Shown here one piece after another: positions 49,999 to 58,248 of a stretch of 64,000 bases of DNA. The stretch comes from Lachnospiraceae bacterium (GTDB lineage Bacteria; Bacillota; Clostridia; Lachnospirales; Lachnospiraceae). The stretch lies in the NCBI GenBank assembly GCA_017430085.1, contig JAFRNR010000039.1, positions 1 through 64,000 on the forward strand. Direction: 5' to 3'. Position numbers and translations under genes: made by a program. Within the stretch, counting starts at the first letter, position 1. Each line of letters starts with the position of its first letter. Below the pieces are notes generated by a model that did no database searches, had not been told where the DNA came from, and saw only the letters and a list, made by a program, of their open reading frames with translations.

Positions 49999-50823
49999 AT
50001 GGAAAAAGAATTCATCAGAAAGACCGAACACAGCGTCACGCTGAACGTGACCGCGGGGAAGATCGACAGCTTCCGCGAACTGGAAAAAACGACCGGAACC
50101 GTCCGGGTCTATGAGAACGGCCTGATCGGCGTCGCCGGCTGCCTGGGCGAACCGGACGAGGAAAAGCTCACGGAACAGGCAAAGGAAGCGCTCGGCTTCG
50201 GGATCCCGTATCCCTGCCGGCCGGAAGGCGCGCTGGAACTCGAAAAGCATCAAGATGAGGAGATCATCCCGATCCCCGCGTTCATCCCCACGATGCAGGC
50301 GTTCCTCGACCGGCTCGGCGAACTGTGCCCGAGATTCGCGCTCTCCCACAAGATCCGCCTGGAGGATGACCGCACGGAATATCGCAATTCCGCCGGCCGC
50401 CGGCTGGTCAGCACCGGCCGTTCGATCTCCGTGGAACTGCTCGCGCAGGACCGCGGCTCCGGCAACCTGTTCGACACGTTCCTGGTCTGGGGCGGCGACC
50501 ACTTCGACGCGGACGAGCTCCTCTCCTACTTCAAAATGCAGTATGACGCATTCTGCACGCCCGCGGATCTGGCGCCCGGCCGCTATCCCGTCGTGGCGCA
50601 GGCGGAAAGCCTGTACGGCTCGTTCGTGCAGCACTTCGTGGGCGATCTGTACGCGGCGGGAGCTTCTCTTCTCAGCGGAAAACTGGGGGAAAAGGTGTTC
50701 TCCGATAATCTGACCATCCGTGACGACATGAACCCGTCGACCGCATGCGGGACCTGCTTCTTTGACGCCGAAGGCTGCGTCGCGGAGGACTGCCGGCCTG
50801 TGTTTGTGAAAACGGCGTGCTGA
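49999..50823 (+). CDS. tldE: TldE/PmbA-like protein, N-terminal part (frame broken)
   Basis: A 274-codon frame with the TldE fold: TVRVYENGLIGVAGCLG near the start, LVWGGDHFDADEL and the ASLLSGKLGEKVFSDNLTI segment (core LSGKLGEKVFSDNLTI), then FFDAEG. After FDAEG it should continue into an ENGVL block, but the frame ends at a TGA (50821) instead; that block is found in the -1 frame. A single-base loss between about 50785 and 50808 explains this. TldE has no zinc motif and serves as the partner of TldD. Confidence 0.8.
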   Translation: MEKEFIRKTEHSVTLNVTAGKIDSFRELEKTTGTVRVYENGLIGVAGCLGEPDEEKLTEQAKEALGFGIPYPCRPEGALELEKHQDEEIIPIPAFIPTMQAFLDRLGELCPRFALSHKIRLEDDRTEYRNSAGRRLVSTGRSISVELLAQDRGSGNLFDTFLVWGGDHFDADELLSYFKMQYDAFCTPADLAPGRYPVVAQAESLYGSFVQHFVGDLYAAGASLLSGKLGEKVFSDNLTIRDDMNPSTACGTCFFDAEGCVAEDCRPVFVKTAC

Positions 50824-51215
50824 CCGGGCTCGTGACCACGAAAAAAACGGCGGAGCAGTACGGTCTTCCGAACCTCGGCAGCGCGGACGCGCCGTACGAC
50901 GGCGTCCCGGGCATCGGATTCCACCGTCTGTATCCGGAGCCGACGGCGCAGAGCCTGAAAGACCTGGTTCCCGGCAAAGCCGTGCTCGCGGTCGTCTCCT
51001 CCGGCGGCGACGCCACGCCCGACGGGCATTTCGCCGCGCCGGTGCAGATGGCGTATCTGCTGGAAGACGGCGTGCTGAAAGGCCGCCTGCCCCAGCTGAA
51101 CATCAGCGGCGATTTCTTCGGCATGTTCGGAAAAGACTATCTCGGCGCGGTCCATAACGATCCGGTCGAAGGCGAAATGCTGATCGCCGTGGAGATGGAT
51201 GTGGATAATATCTGA
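50817..51215 (+). pseudogene. tldE: TldE/PmbA-like protein, C-terminal part in -1 frame
   Basis: The 132-codon continuation of tldE: upstream of the nominal GTG the same frame reads CENGVLTGLVTTKKTAEQYG, matching the TldE block that follows FDAEG, and it runs to the expected C terminus (GDFFGMFGKDYLGAVHNDPV). There is no ribosome site of its own, although GTGCTGA overlaps the first part's stop, so weak reinitiation is possible. No convincing slippery heptamer is present, so either an assembly error or a true mutation is likelier than programmed frameshifting. Confidence 0.75.
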
Positions 51216-51232
51216 GCAGGCAAAACTAAGAA

Positions 51233-51266
51233 AGCGGCATGGCCCGAAGGTCATGCCGCTGTTTTT
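51233..51266. terminator. Terminator between tldE and the convergent serpin gene
   Basis: AGCGGCATG, ten-base loop, CATGCCGCT, then GTTTTT on the plus strand; the minus strand has a weaker T-rich flank. Confidence 0.8.
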
Positions 51267-51301
51267 CTCTGACGGAACAATTTCCGGGGAAGTCTCCCGT
51301 T

Positions 51302-52627
51302 TTACTCATTGAAGCCCGTCACGGTCCCCATGAACACCGGCAGATTCGTCGCGGAGTCCACGATCATATAGACGAAAGGCCGGTCCAGCGTCACCCGGTG
51401 CGGCGGCTGCATGACGGCCGTCGCGCTGACCATCATGACGGCGGTGACGGCGGCGGCGCGGGTGCCTTCGGAATCCAGGTCGATGTGGGTCTTGTGGAGC
51501 ACGTCGCCGATGCACAGCGCTTCACTGGTGCTGATGCCGGAGAAATCCGCTCTGTCCGTAAAGGCTTTCTTCATGCCCATCGCCTCCAGGACCGAGACCA
51601 GGCTCGTATCGTAATCGTAGCTGAATTTTGGCATTCTGATGATGGTCCTGTCGCCATTCTCGCTGTTTAACAGCGCCGCCAGCTTCTCGCCGGTCAGGCC
51701 TTTCACAAAGTCCTCGAACCCCTCCTCATCTTTGGGCAGCAGCGCCACGAAACGGTAGGTATCATCTTTGTAGGACTTGGTAAAGCCGATCGCCTCGTCG
51801 CTCTCGATATAGGAATGGATCTCCTGCGACATGAAGGTGGCCGTGCCCTTCCGACCGTCCAGACCGGTAAATACGTCCTCTCTGCATTCCTCTTCCAGGA
51901 ACGGGACCTGCCACTTGGCGTCGAAGACCAGGGCGTTGACCAGGACCATGCGGTCGCTGTCCTTCAGCTCTTCCAGCAGCTTTTCGATCATGTCGTCCGT
52001 GTGCAGGGCGACCCACTGGTTGATCTCCTGTACGGTGGTATCGTCGAACGGCGCCTTGCGGACCGCCGCGTCATAATAGTCCACGACTTTCTGCAGGAAT
52101 TCGTCCTCCACGAGGAAATCCGGGTCATCCTTGAACCAGATCGCGTTCGCAAACGCGAACTTGGCCAGTTCCGAGGAAGGCAGGGACTTTAAGTAGGTGC
52201 GCAGGTAGGCGTTCAGGTCGTCGATGCCCAGGCCGCCCAGGACCTGCTCCATCTCCTTCAGGGTCTCGCCTTTGGCGCCGTTCGCGGTCATGGCGAGCGC
52301 GATCAGCACGGACAGCGGGGAGACCAGCAGGGTCTTCTGCTCTCCTTCCCCTGCGTAGACCTGGCTGAACAGCTTCGCAGCCCAGTCGAAGGCGGCGGCC
52401 GTGAACGTGTCGTCCGTGGCCTTGTCCTCTACCTGGCGGGCCGTGAAGGCTTCCAGCAGGTCCGCGGCCTGCACTTTGCGGGGAGCGGGCGGATCCGTTT
52501 CCGGGGCTTTGGTCGTGGTGCCCGGATTGCCGGACGGCTGCGCGGATTCGTTCGCGCCGCAGGCCGCCGTGCAGAGCAGCAATGCAAAAACTACTAATAA
52601 TGCGATCATTTTCTTCACCGTTTTCAT
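51302..52627 (-). CDS. Serpin-family lipoprotein (serine protease inhibitor)
   Basis: A 441-residue serpin anchored as a lipoprotein: signal peptide with lipobox TAAC (residues 19-22), a Pro/Thr linker to about 50, then the serpin fold with NAIWFKDD, FDAKWQVPF and the C-terminal FVYMIVDSATNLPVFMGTV. The reactive-centre loop hinge SEGTRAAAVT is short-side-chain rich, as in inhibitory serpins, and the scissile bond probably lies in SATAVMQ, suggesting elastase- or chymotrypsin-like targets. ATG 52627 follows AAGGAGG. It stands alone between tldE and the NAD operon. Confidence 0.93.
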   Translation of the reverse strand: MKTVKKMIALLVVFALLLCTAACGANESAQPSGNPGTTTKAPETDPPAPRKVQAADLLEAFTARQVEDKATDDTFTAAAFDWAAKLFSQVYAGEGEQKTLLVSPLSVLIALAMTANGAKGETLKEMEQVLGGLGIDDLNAYLRTYLKSLPSSELAKFAFANAIWFKDDPDFLVEDEFLQKVVDYYDAAVRKAPFDDTTVQEINQWVALHTDDMIEKLLEELKDSDRMVLVNALVFDAKWQVPFLEEECREDVFTGLDGRKGTATFMSQEIHSYIESDEAIGFTKSYKDDTYRFVALLPKDEEGFEDFVKGLTGEKLAALLNSENGDRTIIRMPKFSYDYDTSLVSVLEAMGMKKAFTDRADFSGISTSEALCIGDVLHKTHIDLDSEGTRAAAVTAVMMVSATAVMQPPHRVTLDRPFVYMIVDSATNLPVFMGTVTGFNE

Positions 52628-52705
52628 GAGTCGGTCCTCCTTGTTTTTTTGCTCTTCACCGGGAATACAGACGGGGAGGAGCAAATGTTGCAGACCGTTG
52701 ACAAA

Positions 52706-54022
52706 TTATTTTCCGTGCAGCGCGATCCAGGTCTGCGCGGCCGGCAGGTCCGGGCAGATGTCCGCCGCCAGGGCAGCGATCTCTTCGTCGGGCGGGAGCA
52801 GGTCCGGGACCATCAGCGGGATCATGCCCGCCGCGTGGGCTGACAGGATGCCGTTGCGGGAATCCTCCACCGCCAGGCAGCGGCCGGGGGCCGTGCCCAG
52901 CGCTTCCGCCGCCTTCAGGAAGATGTCCGGCGCCGGCTTGCCGCGCGCCGCGTCGCCGCCGCAGATGACCGCGTCGAAGTACGGCAGCAGGCCCGCCGCT
53001 TCCAGTTCCGGGATCACGAGTTCCCGCTCCGTGGAGGACGCCAGGGCCAGTCTGTAGCCCTTCCGCCACAGCGTCCGCAGGATCTCCGCCGCGCCGGCTT
53101 TGACGGGCAGCGCGCCGTTTTCGCGGGTCCGGCGGAACATTTCGTCCACCGCAATGCGGCGTTCCTCATAAGGATAATCCGCGCCCAGGCGTTCGTAAAT
53201 GATCTCCTCCGAGCGCTCGCGGGTCACGCCGATGATCGCGTAGAGCGCTTCCTCCAGTTCCGGCGTCACGCACCCTTCCGCTTCTTCCCAGGCATCGATA
53301 AAGAGTTTTTCGGTGTCCAGGAGCGTGCCGTCCATATCGAAAACGACGGCGGTAAACGGCGGGATGGCGTCTCCGGTCCCGGTCGCGGGGGCGTCCGCCG
53401 CCGGCTCCTGAGGCGCCTCCTCCCGGTACAGCCCCTGCCTCTCCGCATACGCCGCCACCGCTTCCGGCAGCAGGTCCGACACGTCCAGCCCTTCCCGCAT
53501 GCGCTCGCGGACCAGCGTGGAAGAAACGTCCAGCGCGGGGAACGGCATCACGCGGATCTGCCCGCCGAAGCGCATCATCAGTGCCGCGGCTTTCCGCTCC
53601 ATCGCGTCATAATCCGTCCCGCTGCCCCGGCCGGCCGCGAGGATCCGCGCGCCAGCCAGGATCCTCTCCGGCGAACGCCAGCTGTCCAGCTGGTCCAGGC
53701 AGTCGGCGCCGAAAATAAAGCTGAATTCGTGCTGCGGGTACCGTGCGCGCAGCTCCTCCACCGTCTCGCAGGTATAGGTGCGGCCCTCGCGGCGCAGTTC
53801 GATATCGCATACGCGGGCCCATGCCAGGCCGTCCAGCGCGCGCTTCGTCATCGCGAGCCGGTCCTGCGCGGGGCTGACCTTTTTGCCCTCCTTGAAGTAG
53901 GGCTGGCCTGCCGGCAGGAACCAGATCTCATCCAAATCAAACTGCTGCCGGGCGACAACGCCCAGCAGCACGTGGCCCCGGTGGATGGGGTCGAAGGTCC
54001 CGCCCACCAGACCGATCTTCAT
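52706..54022 (-). CDS. nadD: Nicotinate-nucleotide adenylyltransferase fused to HAD phosphatase
   Basis: A 438-residue fusion. Residues 1 to about 197 are NadD (GLVGGTFDPIHRGHVLLG, FIFGADCLDQL, DVSSTLVRERM), making nicotinate adenine dinucleotide. After an Ala/Pro-rich linker, residues from about 222 are a HAD hydrolase of the beta-phosphoglucomutase type (FDMDGTLLDTEK, LASSTERELV, GKPAPDIFLKAAE, VEDSRNG). There is no stop or frame break between them. ATG 54022 overlaps the nadE stop as ATGA. The HAD substrate is unknown, perhaps a nucleotide by-product. Confidence 0.9.
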   Translation of the reverse strand: MKIGLVGGTFDPIHRGHVLLGVVARQQFDLDEIWFLPAGQPYFKEGKKVSPAQDRLAMTKRALDGLAWARVCDIELRREGRTYTCETVEELRARYPQHEFSFIFGADCLDQLDSWRSPERILAGARILAAGRGSGTDYDAMERKAAALMMRFGGQIRVMPFPALDVSSTLVRERMREGLDVSDLLPEAVAAYAERQGLYREEAPQEPAADAPATGTGDAIPPFTAVVFDMDGTLLDTEKLFIDAWEEAEGCVTPELEEALYAIIGVTRERSEEIIYERLGADYPYEERRIAVDEMFRRTRENGALPVKAGAAEILRTLWRKGYRLALASSTERELVIPELEAAGLLPYFDAVICGGDAARGKPAPDIFLKAAEALGTAPGRCLAVEDSRNGILSAHAAGMIPLMVPDLLPPDEEIAALAADICPDLPAAQTWIALHGK

Positions 54023-54819
54023 ACGATCTCTCCGGTAAACGGATCCAGGATCGGGGGCAGCCGGCGCTTGTGCGCGCTGGACAGCCATTTCTTCCGGATC
54101 ACTTCATCCGCGGCCGCGTCGCCGGAAGTGCCCTTCCGGATCCAGTCGTGGATCTGCTGGTAGGTCACGCCCAGACGCTCCTCGTCCGTCTTGCCGGAGA
54201 GGCCGTCGCTCGGCGCCTTTTCCACCAGGAACTGCGGCAGTTCTTCCAGCGTCCTGCCGACCGCGACCACTTCCTTGCTGGTCAGGTTCCCCAGCGGATT
54301 GAAATCGCAGCTCGTGTCGCCGTCCTTGGTGCAGTAGCCCACCATGCGTTCGGACAGGTTGCCGGTGCCGCACAGGAATGCGCCCAGGGCTTGGGCGATG
54401 TAGCGGAGCGTGGTCATCCGCAGGCGCGGCCCCACGTTGATATTGCTCTCCCGCTCCGTGGCGATGGGTTCGCCGCCCGGGAAAATATCCTCCGGCAGCC
54501 CTTCCATGACCGATGCCTTCAGAGCCTGATGCGCCGCCCCGATATTCACCGTACGCGTGTTGATCCCCAGCGCGGCGCACACCGCCTGCGAATCCGAGAT
54601 ATCCGCCTGCACGCCGTCCGGCAGCATGACGCCCCAGACGTTCTCCGGTCCCAGCGCGCGGGCGCACAGGGCGGCCGCCACCGTGCTGTCCTTGCCGCCG
54701 GACACGCCCAGCACCGCGCGGGCGATCCCGCAGCGGGCCGTGTGCTCGCGGATCATCTCCACCAGTTTGTCGCGTACCTGTTCCGCCTCAAAGGGGGCGG
54801 TCCTTTCGTATCCTTCCAT
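54019..54819 (-). CDS. nadE: Ammonia-dependent NAD+ synthase
   Basis: Last step of NAD synthesis, amidating deamido-NAD with ammonia. The 266-residue protein has the ATP-pyrophosphatase loop GVSGGKDSTVAAAL, GTGNLSERMVGY and the KAPSDGLSGKTDEERLGVTY segment (core KAPSDGLSGKTDEE). There is no glutaminase domain, so free ammonia is the donor. ATG 54819 shares its A with the pncB stop (TAATG), with AGGAGGAG upstream. Confidence 0.96.
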   Translation of the reverse strand: MEGYERTAPFEAEQVRDKLVEMIREHTARCGIARAVLGVSGGKDSTVAAALCARALGPENVWGVMLPDGVQADISDSQAVCAALGINTRTVNIGAAHQALKASVMEGLPEDIFPGGEPIATERESNINVGPRLRMTTLRYIAQALGAFLCGTGNLSERMVGYCTKDGDTSCDFNPLGNLTSKEVVAVGRTLEELPQFLVEKAPSDGLSGKTDEERLGVTYQQIHDWIRKGTSGDAAADEVIRKKWLSSAHKRRLPPILDPFTGEIV

Positions 54820-56264
54820 TACATCTCCTCCTGCAGCAGCCGCATCTTTTCGTCATAATATGCGGGGGTCATGTCCATGTAGTGCTTGTGAGGGTTCCGG
54901 AAACGCTGTTCCTCCACCCAGACCTCATTGTCCATCTGGTCCTTGACGCGCTGGCGGATCACTTTGATGTCCTCCACAGGCATCAGCCGCCTGCCGCCCT
55001 GCATCACCAGCTGCTGCAGTTCCACGAATTCCATGCCCGCCGTGGGATATTTCTTCCAGGGCTTTTCGGGATCGATCATGTATTCGATGGTCTCCGGCGT
55101 CTCGTCCCGGAGCGCGATCACGTCCGCGATGCTGTGATGCTTGTCATCGTACAGCCGATAGATCCGCTTTAAGCCCGGATTCGTCACTTTTTCGATATTT
55201 TCGGAGATCTTGATGCGGGGCATCATCACCCCGTTCTCTTCCACCGCGCACAGCTTGTACACCGCGCCGAACACCGGCTCGGATTTGGCGGTGATCATCC
55301 GCTCGCCCACACCGAACGCGTCGATGCAGCCGCCCTGCTCCAGAATGGAGAAGATAGTGAACTCATCCAGTGAGTTGCTGACCACGATCTTCGCGTCCGG
55401 GAAGCCCGCCTCGTCCAGCATAGCGCGCGCCTTGCGGGACAGGTACGCCAGGTCGCCCGAGTCCAGACGGATGCCGAAATACCGGGACTGCACGCCCTGC
55501 TCCCGCATCTCCTTAAAGACCTGGATCGCGTGCGGCACGCCCACCTTCAGCACGTCGTACGTATCCACCAGCAGCACGCAGTTGTGCGGATAGCGCGCCG
55601 CGAAGCGCCGGAACGCCTGCAGCTCGTCCTTATAGAACATCACCCAGCTGTGGGCCATGGTGCCGCCCACGGGGATGCCGAATTCCTGGCCGGAGGAGAC
55701 CGTCGCGGTGCCGTTCACGCCGCCGATGTAGCAGGCGCGCGCGCCGTAGATCGCCGCGTCGTTGTTATGCGCGCGCCGGGCGCCGAAGTCCGACACGCTG
55801 CGGCCCTTCGCGGAACGCACGATGCGGTTCGCCTTGGTCGCGATCAGCGACTGGTGGTTCACCTGCGCCAGCAGCTCCGTCTCGATCAGCTGCGCCTCCA
55901 CCAGGTCCGCCACCACCGTGATGATCGGCTCGCCCGGATACATCACCGTGCCTTCCGGGAACGCGTACACGTCGCCGTGGAAGCGGAAATCCGCCAGATA
56001 GGCCAGGAAGCTTTCGTCAAAATGGCCCAGCGAGCGCAGGTATTCGATGTCTTCCGGCTCGAAGCGCATCCCCTCCAGATACTCCAGGATCTGCTCCAGG
56101 CCCGCGAAGATCGCGAAGCCGCCCTCGTCCGGATTCCTCCGGTAAAAGACGTCGAAGGCCACCTTTTTCTTCTCCTGCTCTTCCAGGAAATAGCCGTTGG
56201 CCATGGTCAGTTCGTACAGATCCATCATCATGGAAATGTTTCTGGCTTCGTAAATCGAGTGCAT
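54819..56264 (-). CDS. pncB: Nicotinate phosphoribosyltransferase
   Basis: Converts nicotinate and PRPP to nicotinate mononucleotide. The 481-residue protein begins MMMDLYELTMANGYF and contains DFGARRAHNNDAAIYGARA, GTMAHSWVMFYKDELQAF and GIRLDSGDLAYLSRKAR with VSNSLDEFTI, all typical of the long bacterial family. AGGAGGAG precedes ATG 56264. It is translationally coupled to nadE. Confidence 0.96.
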   Translation of the reverse strand: MHSIYEARNISMMMDLYELTMANGYFLEEQEKKKVAFDVFYRRNPDEGGFAIFAGLEQILEYLEGMRFEPEDIEYLRSLGHFDESFLAYLADFRFHGDVYAFPEGTVMYPGEPIITVVADLVEAQLIETELLAQVNHQSLIATKANRIVRSAKGRSVSDFGARRAHNNDAAIYGARACYIGGVNGTATVSSGQEFGIPVGGTMAHSWVMFYKDELQAFRRFAARYPHNCVLLVDTYDVLKVGVPHAIQVFKEMREQGVQSRYFGIRLDSGDLAYLSRKARAMLDEAGFPDAKIVVSNSLDEFTIFSILEQGGCIDAFGVGERMITAKSEPVFGAVYKLCAVEENGVMMPRIKISENIEKVTNPGLKRIYRLYDDKHHSIADVIALRDETPETIEYMIDPEKPWKKYPTAGMEFVELQQLVMQGGRRLMPVEDIKVIRQRVKDQMDNEVWVEEQRFRNPHKHYMDMTPAYYDEKMRLLQEEM

Positions 56265-56273
56265 AGTCTCCTC

Positions 56274-56795
56274 CTATTTTACCGTGATCTGACAGCTCCG
56301 CATGGTCTCCAGCGCCGCCTCGTGCTTCCCGGGCGTGACCCCCGCACAGCAGGCGCTGTCCACGGACAGCGGGACCTCCGGCAGGGCCGCCTTGATCATC
56401 AGGGCGTTGGACACCACGCAGATGTCCGTGCAAAGTCCGATCAGTTCCACACTTTCTATTTTATCCCGCTCCTCGGTGAGCACGGCCGCGAGGACCGTGG
56501 ACCCGAAGGACGGTTTATCGATGATGCGCGCGCCCGGCCGGGCCGCCAGGTCCCGGAGCTCCGGCACGATCTCCCAGCCTTCCGTCCCGCGGATGCAGTG
56601 CTCCACCGGGAGGAAGCGCCCCTCCTGCGTCTGCAGATACTCCGGCCCGTGCGTGTCCCGCGTGAAGATCACCGGCCCCCCGTGCGCTTCGATCTTCGCG
56701 CGCACCGCCGGCACGACGGCCTGCGCTTCGGGCGTGCCCAGCGCACCGTCTACGAAATCCTTCTGCATATCCACGACGATCAGGTATTTGTCCAT
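56274..56795 (-). CDS. pncA: Isochorismatase-fold nicotinamidase
   Basis: A 173-residue amidohydrolase of the isochorismatase fold. The catalytic triad is visible as D9 in VVDMQKDF, the Lys in DKPSFGST and the Cys in GLCTDICV; TRDTHG supplies metal ligands. Its place directly before pncB, nadE and nadD supports nicotinamide as substrate, completing a nicotinamide-to-NAD route. ATG 56795 follows AAAGGAGG; a longer frame to 56990 lies in the SDR gene. Confidence 0.88.
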   Translation of the reverse strand: MDKYLIVVDMQKDFVDGALGTPEAQAVVPAVRAKIEAHGGPVIFTRDTHGPEYLQTQEGRFLPVEHCIRGTEGWEIVPELRDLAARPGARIIDKPSFGSTVLAAVLTEERDKIESVELIGLCTDICVVSNALMIKAALPEVPLSVDSACCAGVTPGKHEAALETMRSCQITVK

Positions 56796-56830
56796 GCAAG
56801 ACCTCCTTTGCCTGCCGCTTGGTTCCGGCC

Positions 56831-57595
56831 TTACTTCGGCCAGATTTTCTTTTTCTGCTGCCTGCCCGTGACGGCCAGCATCACGTTGTCCGGGACGATA
56901 CGCCGGGCCATGACCGCCGCCCGCATCCGGGCCGTCGGCACGATGACCGTTTTCTTCTTCACCATTCCGGCCAGGCACGCTTTTACGCACGTCTCCGCCG
57001 AAATGCTTTTAAGCGAGAAAGACGCGTCCGCGTTTTTATTGAAATTCGTATCCACCGGCCCCGGGCACAGCGCGCAGACATACACGCTGCTCCCCGCCTC
57101 CTTCAGTTCCCGCGCCACAGCCCGGGTCAGGGAGGCGGCATACGCCTTGGACGCATAATACGCCGCCATGTACGGCCCGCCGGGCAGCAGGCCGGCGGAG
57201 GACGCGACGTTCACGATGGTCCCGCGGCCGCGCGCCTGCATTCTCTGCAGGACGCTCTTGAACAGCAGGTGCATCGCCAGGTCGTTGACCTTCAGCATCG
57301 CGATCTCTTTTTCCGTGTCGGTCTCCAGGAAAGGGCCGGTGACGCCGAAGCCCGCGTTGTTGATGAACACGTCCAGCGGCTCGTCCTTCACCGCGTCCGC
57401 CAGCTGCCGGACCTGCGCTTCGTCCGCCAGATCCGCCGTCAGCAGACGGCACGGCGCGCCGAGTTCGCCGGCTAGCCGTTCCAGTTTTTCCGGATCCCGT
57501 CCTACTAAAACCAGGCGGCATCCCTGCGCCGCGTAATGCCGCGCAAACGCCTGCCCGATGCCTGACGTCGCTCCCGTGATCAGAACGGTCTCCAT
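56831..57595 (-). CDS. Short-chain dehydrogenase/reductase
   Basis: A 254-residue SDR of the classical type. Cofactor motif TGATSGIGQAF, the NNAG motif in INNAGFGVTG, and the catalytic Ser/Tyr/Lys in VASSAGLL and YYASKAYAASL are all present. The sequence resembles the DltE/YdfG-like group acting on varied carbonyls; the substrate is unknown. ATG 57595 is chosen over 57655 because the longer frame runs across the promoter. It is upstream of pncA by 35 bases and may be in the same transcript. Confidence 0.9.
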   Translation of the reverse strand: METVLITGATSGIGQAFARHYAAQGCRLVLVGRDPEKLERLAGELGAPCRLLTADLADEAQVRQLADAVKDEPLDVFINNAGFGVTGPFLETDTEKEIAMLKVNDLAMHLLFKSVLQRMQARGRGTIVNVASSAGLLPGGPYMAAYYASKAYAASLTRAVARELKEAGSSVYVCALCPGPVDTNFNKNADASFSLKSISAETCVKACLAGMVKKKTVIVPTARMRAAVMARRIVPDNVMLAVTGRQQKKKIWPK

Positions 57596-57626
57596 ATCTC
57601 TCGCTCCCGGTCTCTTTCTGCAGTTC

Positions 57627-57655
57627 ACTATACCGAAAAAACGGCCCGGCGTCAA
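57627..57655 (-). promoter_or_regulatory. Promoter for SDR-pnc-nad operon
   Basis: TTGACG (57655-57650), 17 bases, TATAGT (57632-57627), about 32 bases before the SDR start. It overlaps the terminator of the upstream nitroreductase gene. Confidence 0.75.
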
Positions 57656-57673
57656 GGAGACGTTCCGGACCGT
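57636..57673 (-). terminator. Terminator downstream of nitroreductase gene
   Basis: Minus strand: ACGGTCCGG, 15-base loop, CCGGGCCGT (one T-G pair), continuing into a run of T. Confidence 0.75.
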
Positions 57674-57693
57674 TTGGGTCAGATCGGTATTAT

Positions 57694-58215
57694 TTACAGC
57701 CAGCCGATGCTTTCCTCCGCCGGCTTCCTGTCTTCATGCAGCCGCGAAGGCCGCGCGCCTTCCGCCGGCTTCCCCAGCGGGAACAGCGCGATCATGTCGT
57801 AGGGGATCATTTCCGGGAAGGAGGCTTTCAGTTTGTCCGCGTCGAAATGCCCCACCCAGGTGGTCGCAAGGCCGAGGTCGTGGATGGCCAGCATCATCTG
57901 CGTGGCGACGATGGCGCCGTCCACGTCCGCAAAGTTCTTTCCGTCGAAGGGGCGCACCCAGGCTTCTGCGGGCAGGGCGCCCACCGCCAGGATGCAGTTC
58001 ACCGCCTGCACGAAAGGAAAGGCGGCGGTCTCCTTCACGGCGGCCAGCGCGGCTTCACTTTGGATCACCCAGATCTTGACGGGCTGGTTATTGTGAGCAG
58101 TGGGGGCGCAGCGCCCCGCTTCGAGGATCTTTTCCAGCGTCTCTGCGTCAACAGAGACAGGTTCCAGCCGGCGGCAGGAATAACGGGCTTTCGCCAGGGA
58201 CAAGAAATCTTCCAT
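57694..58215 (-). CDS. Nitroreductase-family flavoprotein
   Basis: A 173-residue FMN-dependent oxidoreductase of the nitroreductase superfamily. It begins with the usual RYSCRRLEPVSV helix, then AGRCAPTAHNNQPVKIWVI (FMN contacts), DVDGAIVATQMMLAIHDLGL and a C-terminal LFPLGKPAE turn. It is short, as in the single-domain subgroup common in Clostridia. AGGAGG precedes ATG 58215. The physiological substrate is not known. Confidence 0.9.
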   Translation of the reverse strand: MEDFLSLAKARYSCRRLEPVSVDAETLEKILEAGRCAPTAHNNQPVKIWVIQSEAALAAVKETAAFPFVQAVNCILAVGALPAEAWVRPFDGKNFADVDGAIVATQMMLAIHDLGLATTWVGHFDADKLKASFPEMIPYDMIALFPLGKPAEGARPSRLHEDRKPAEESIGWL

Positions 58216-58248
58216 GGGACACCTCCTGTTGACCGTGGATTCTATGTT

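Noticed and set aside
50785..50830. Programmed -1 frameshift in tldE
   Set aside because: No X-XXY-YYZ heptamer is in the right phase (the sequence around GTG-AAA-ACG does not permit re-pairing), and no downstream structure is evident.
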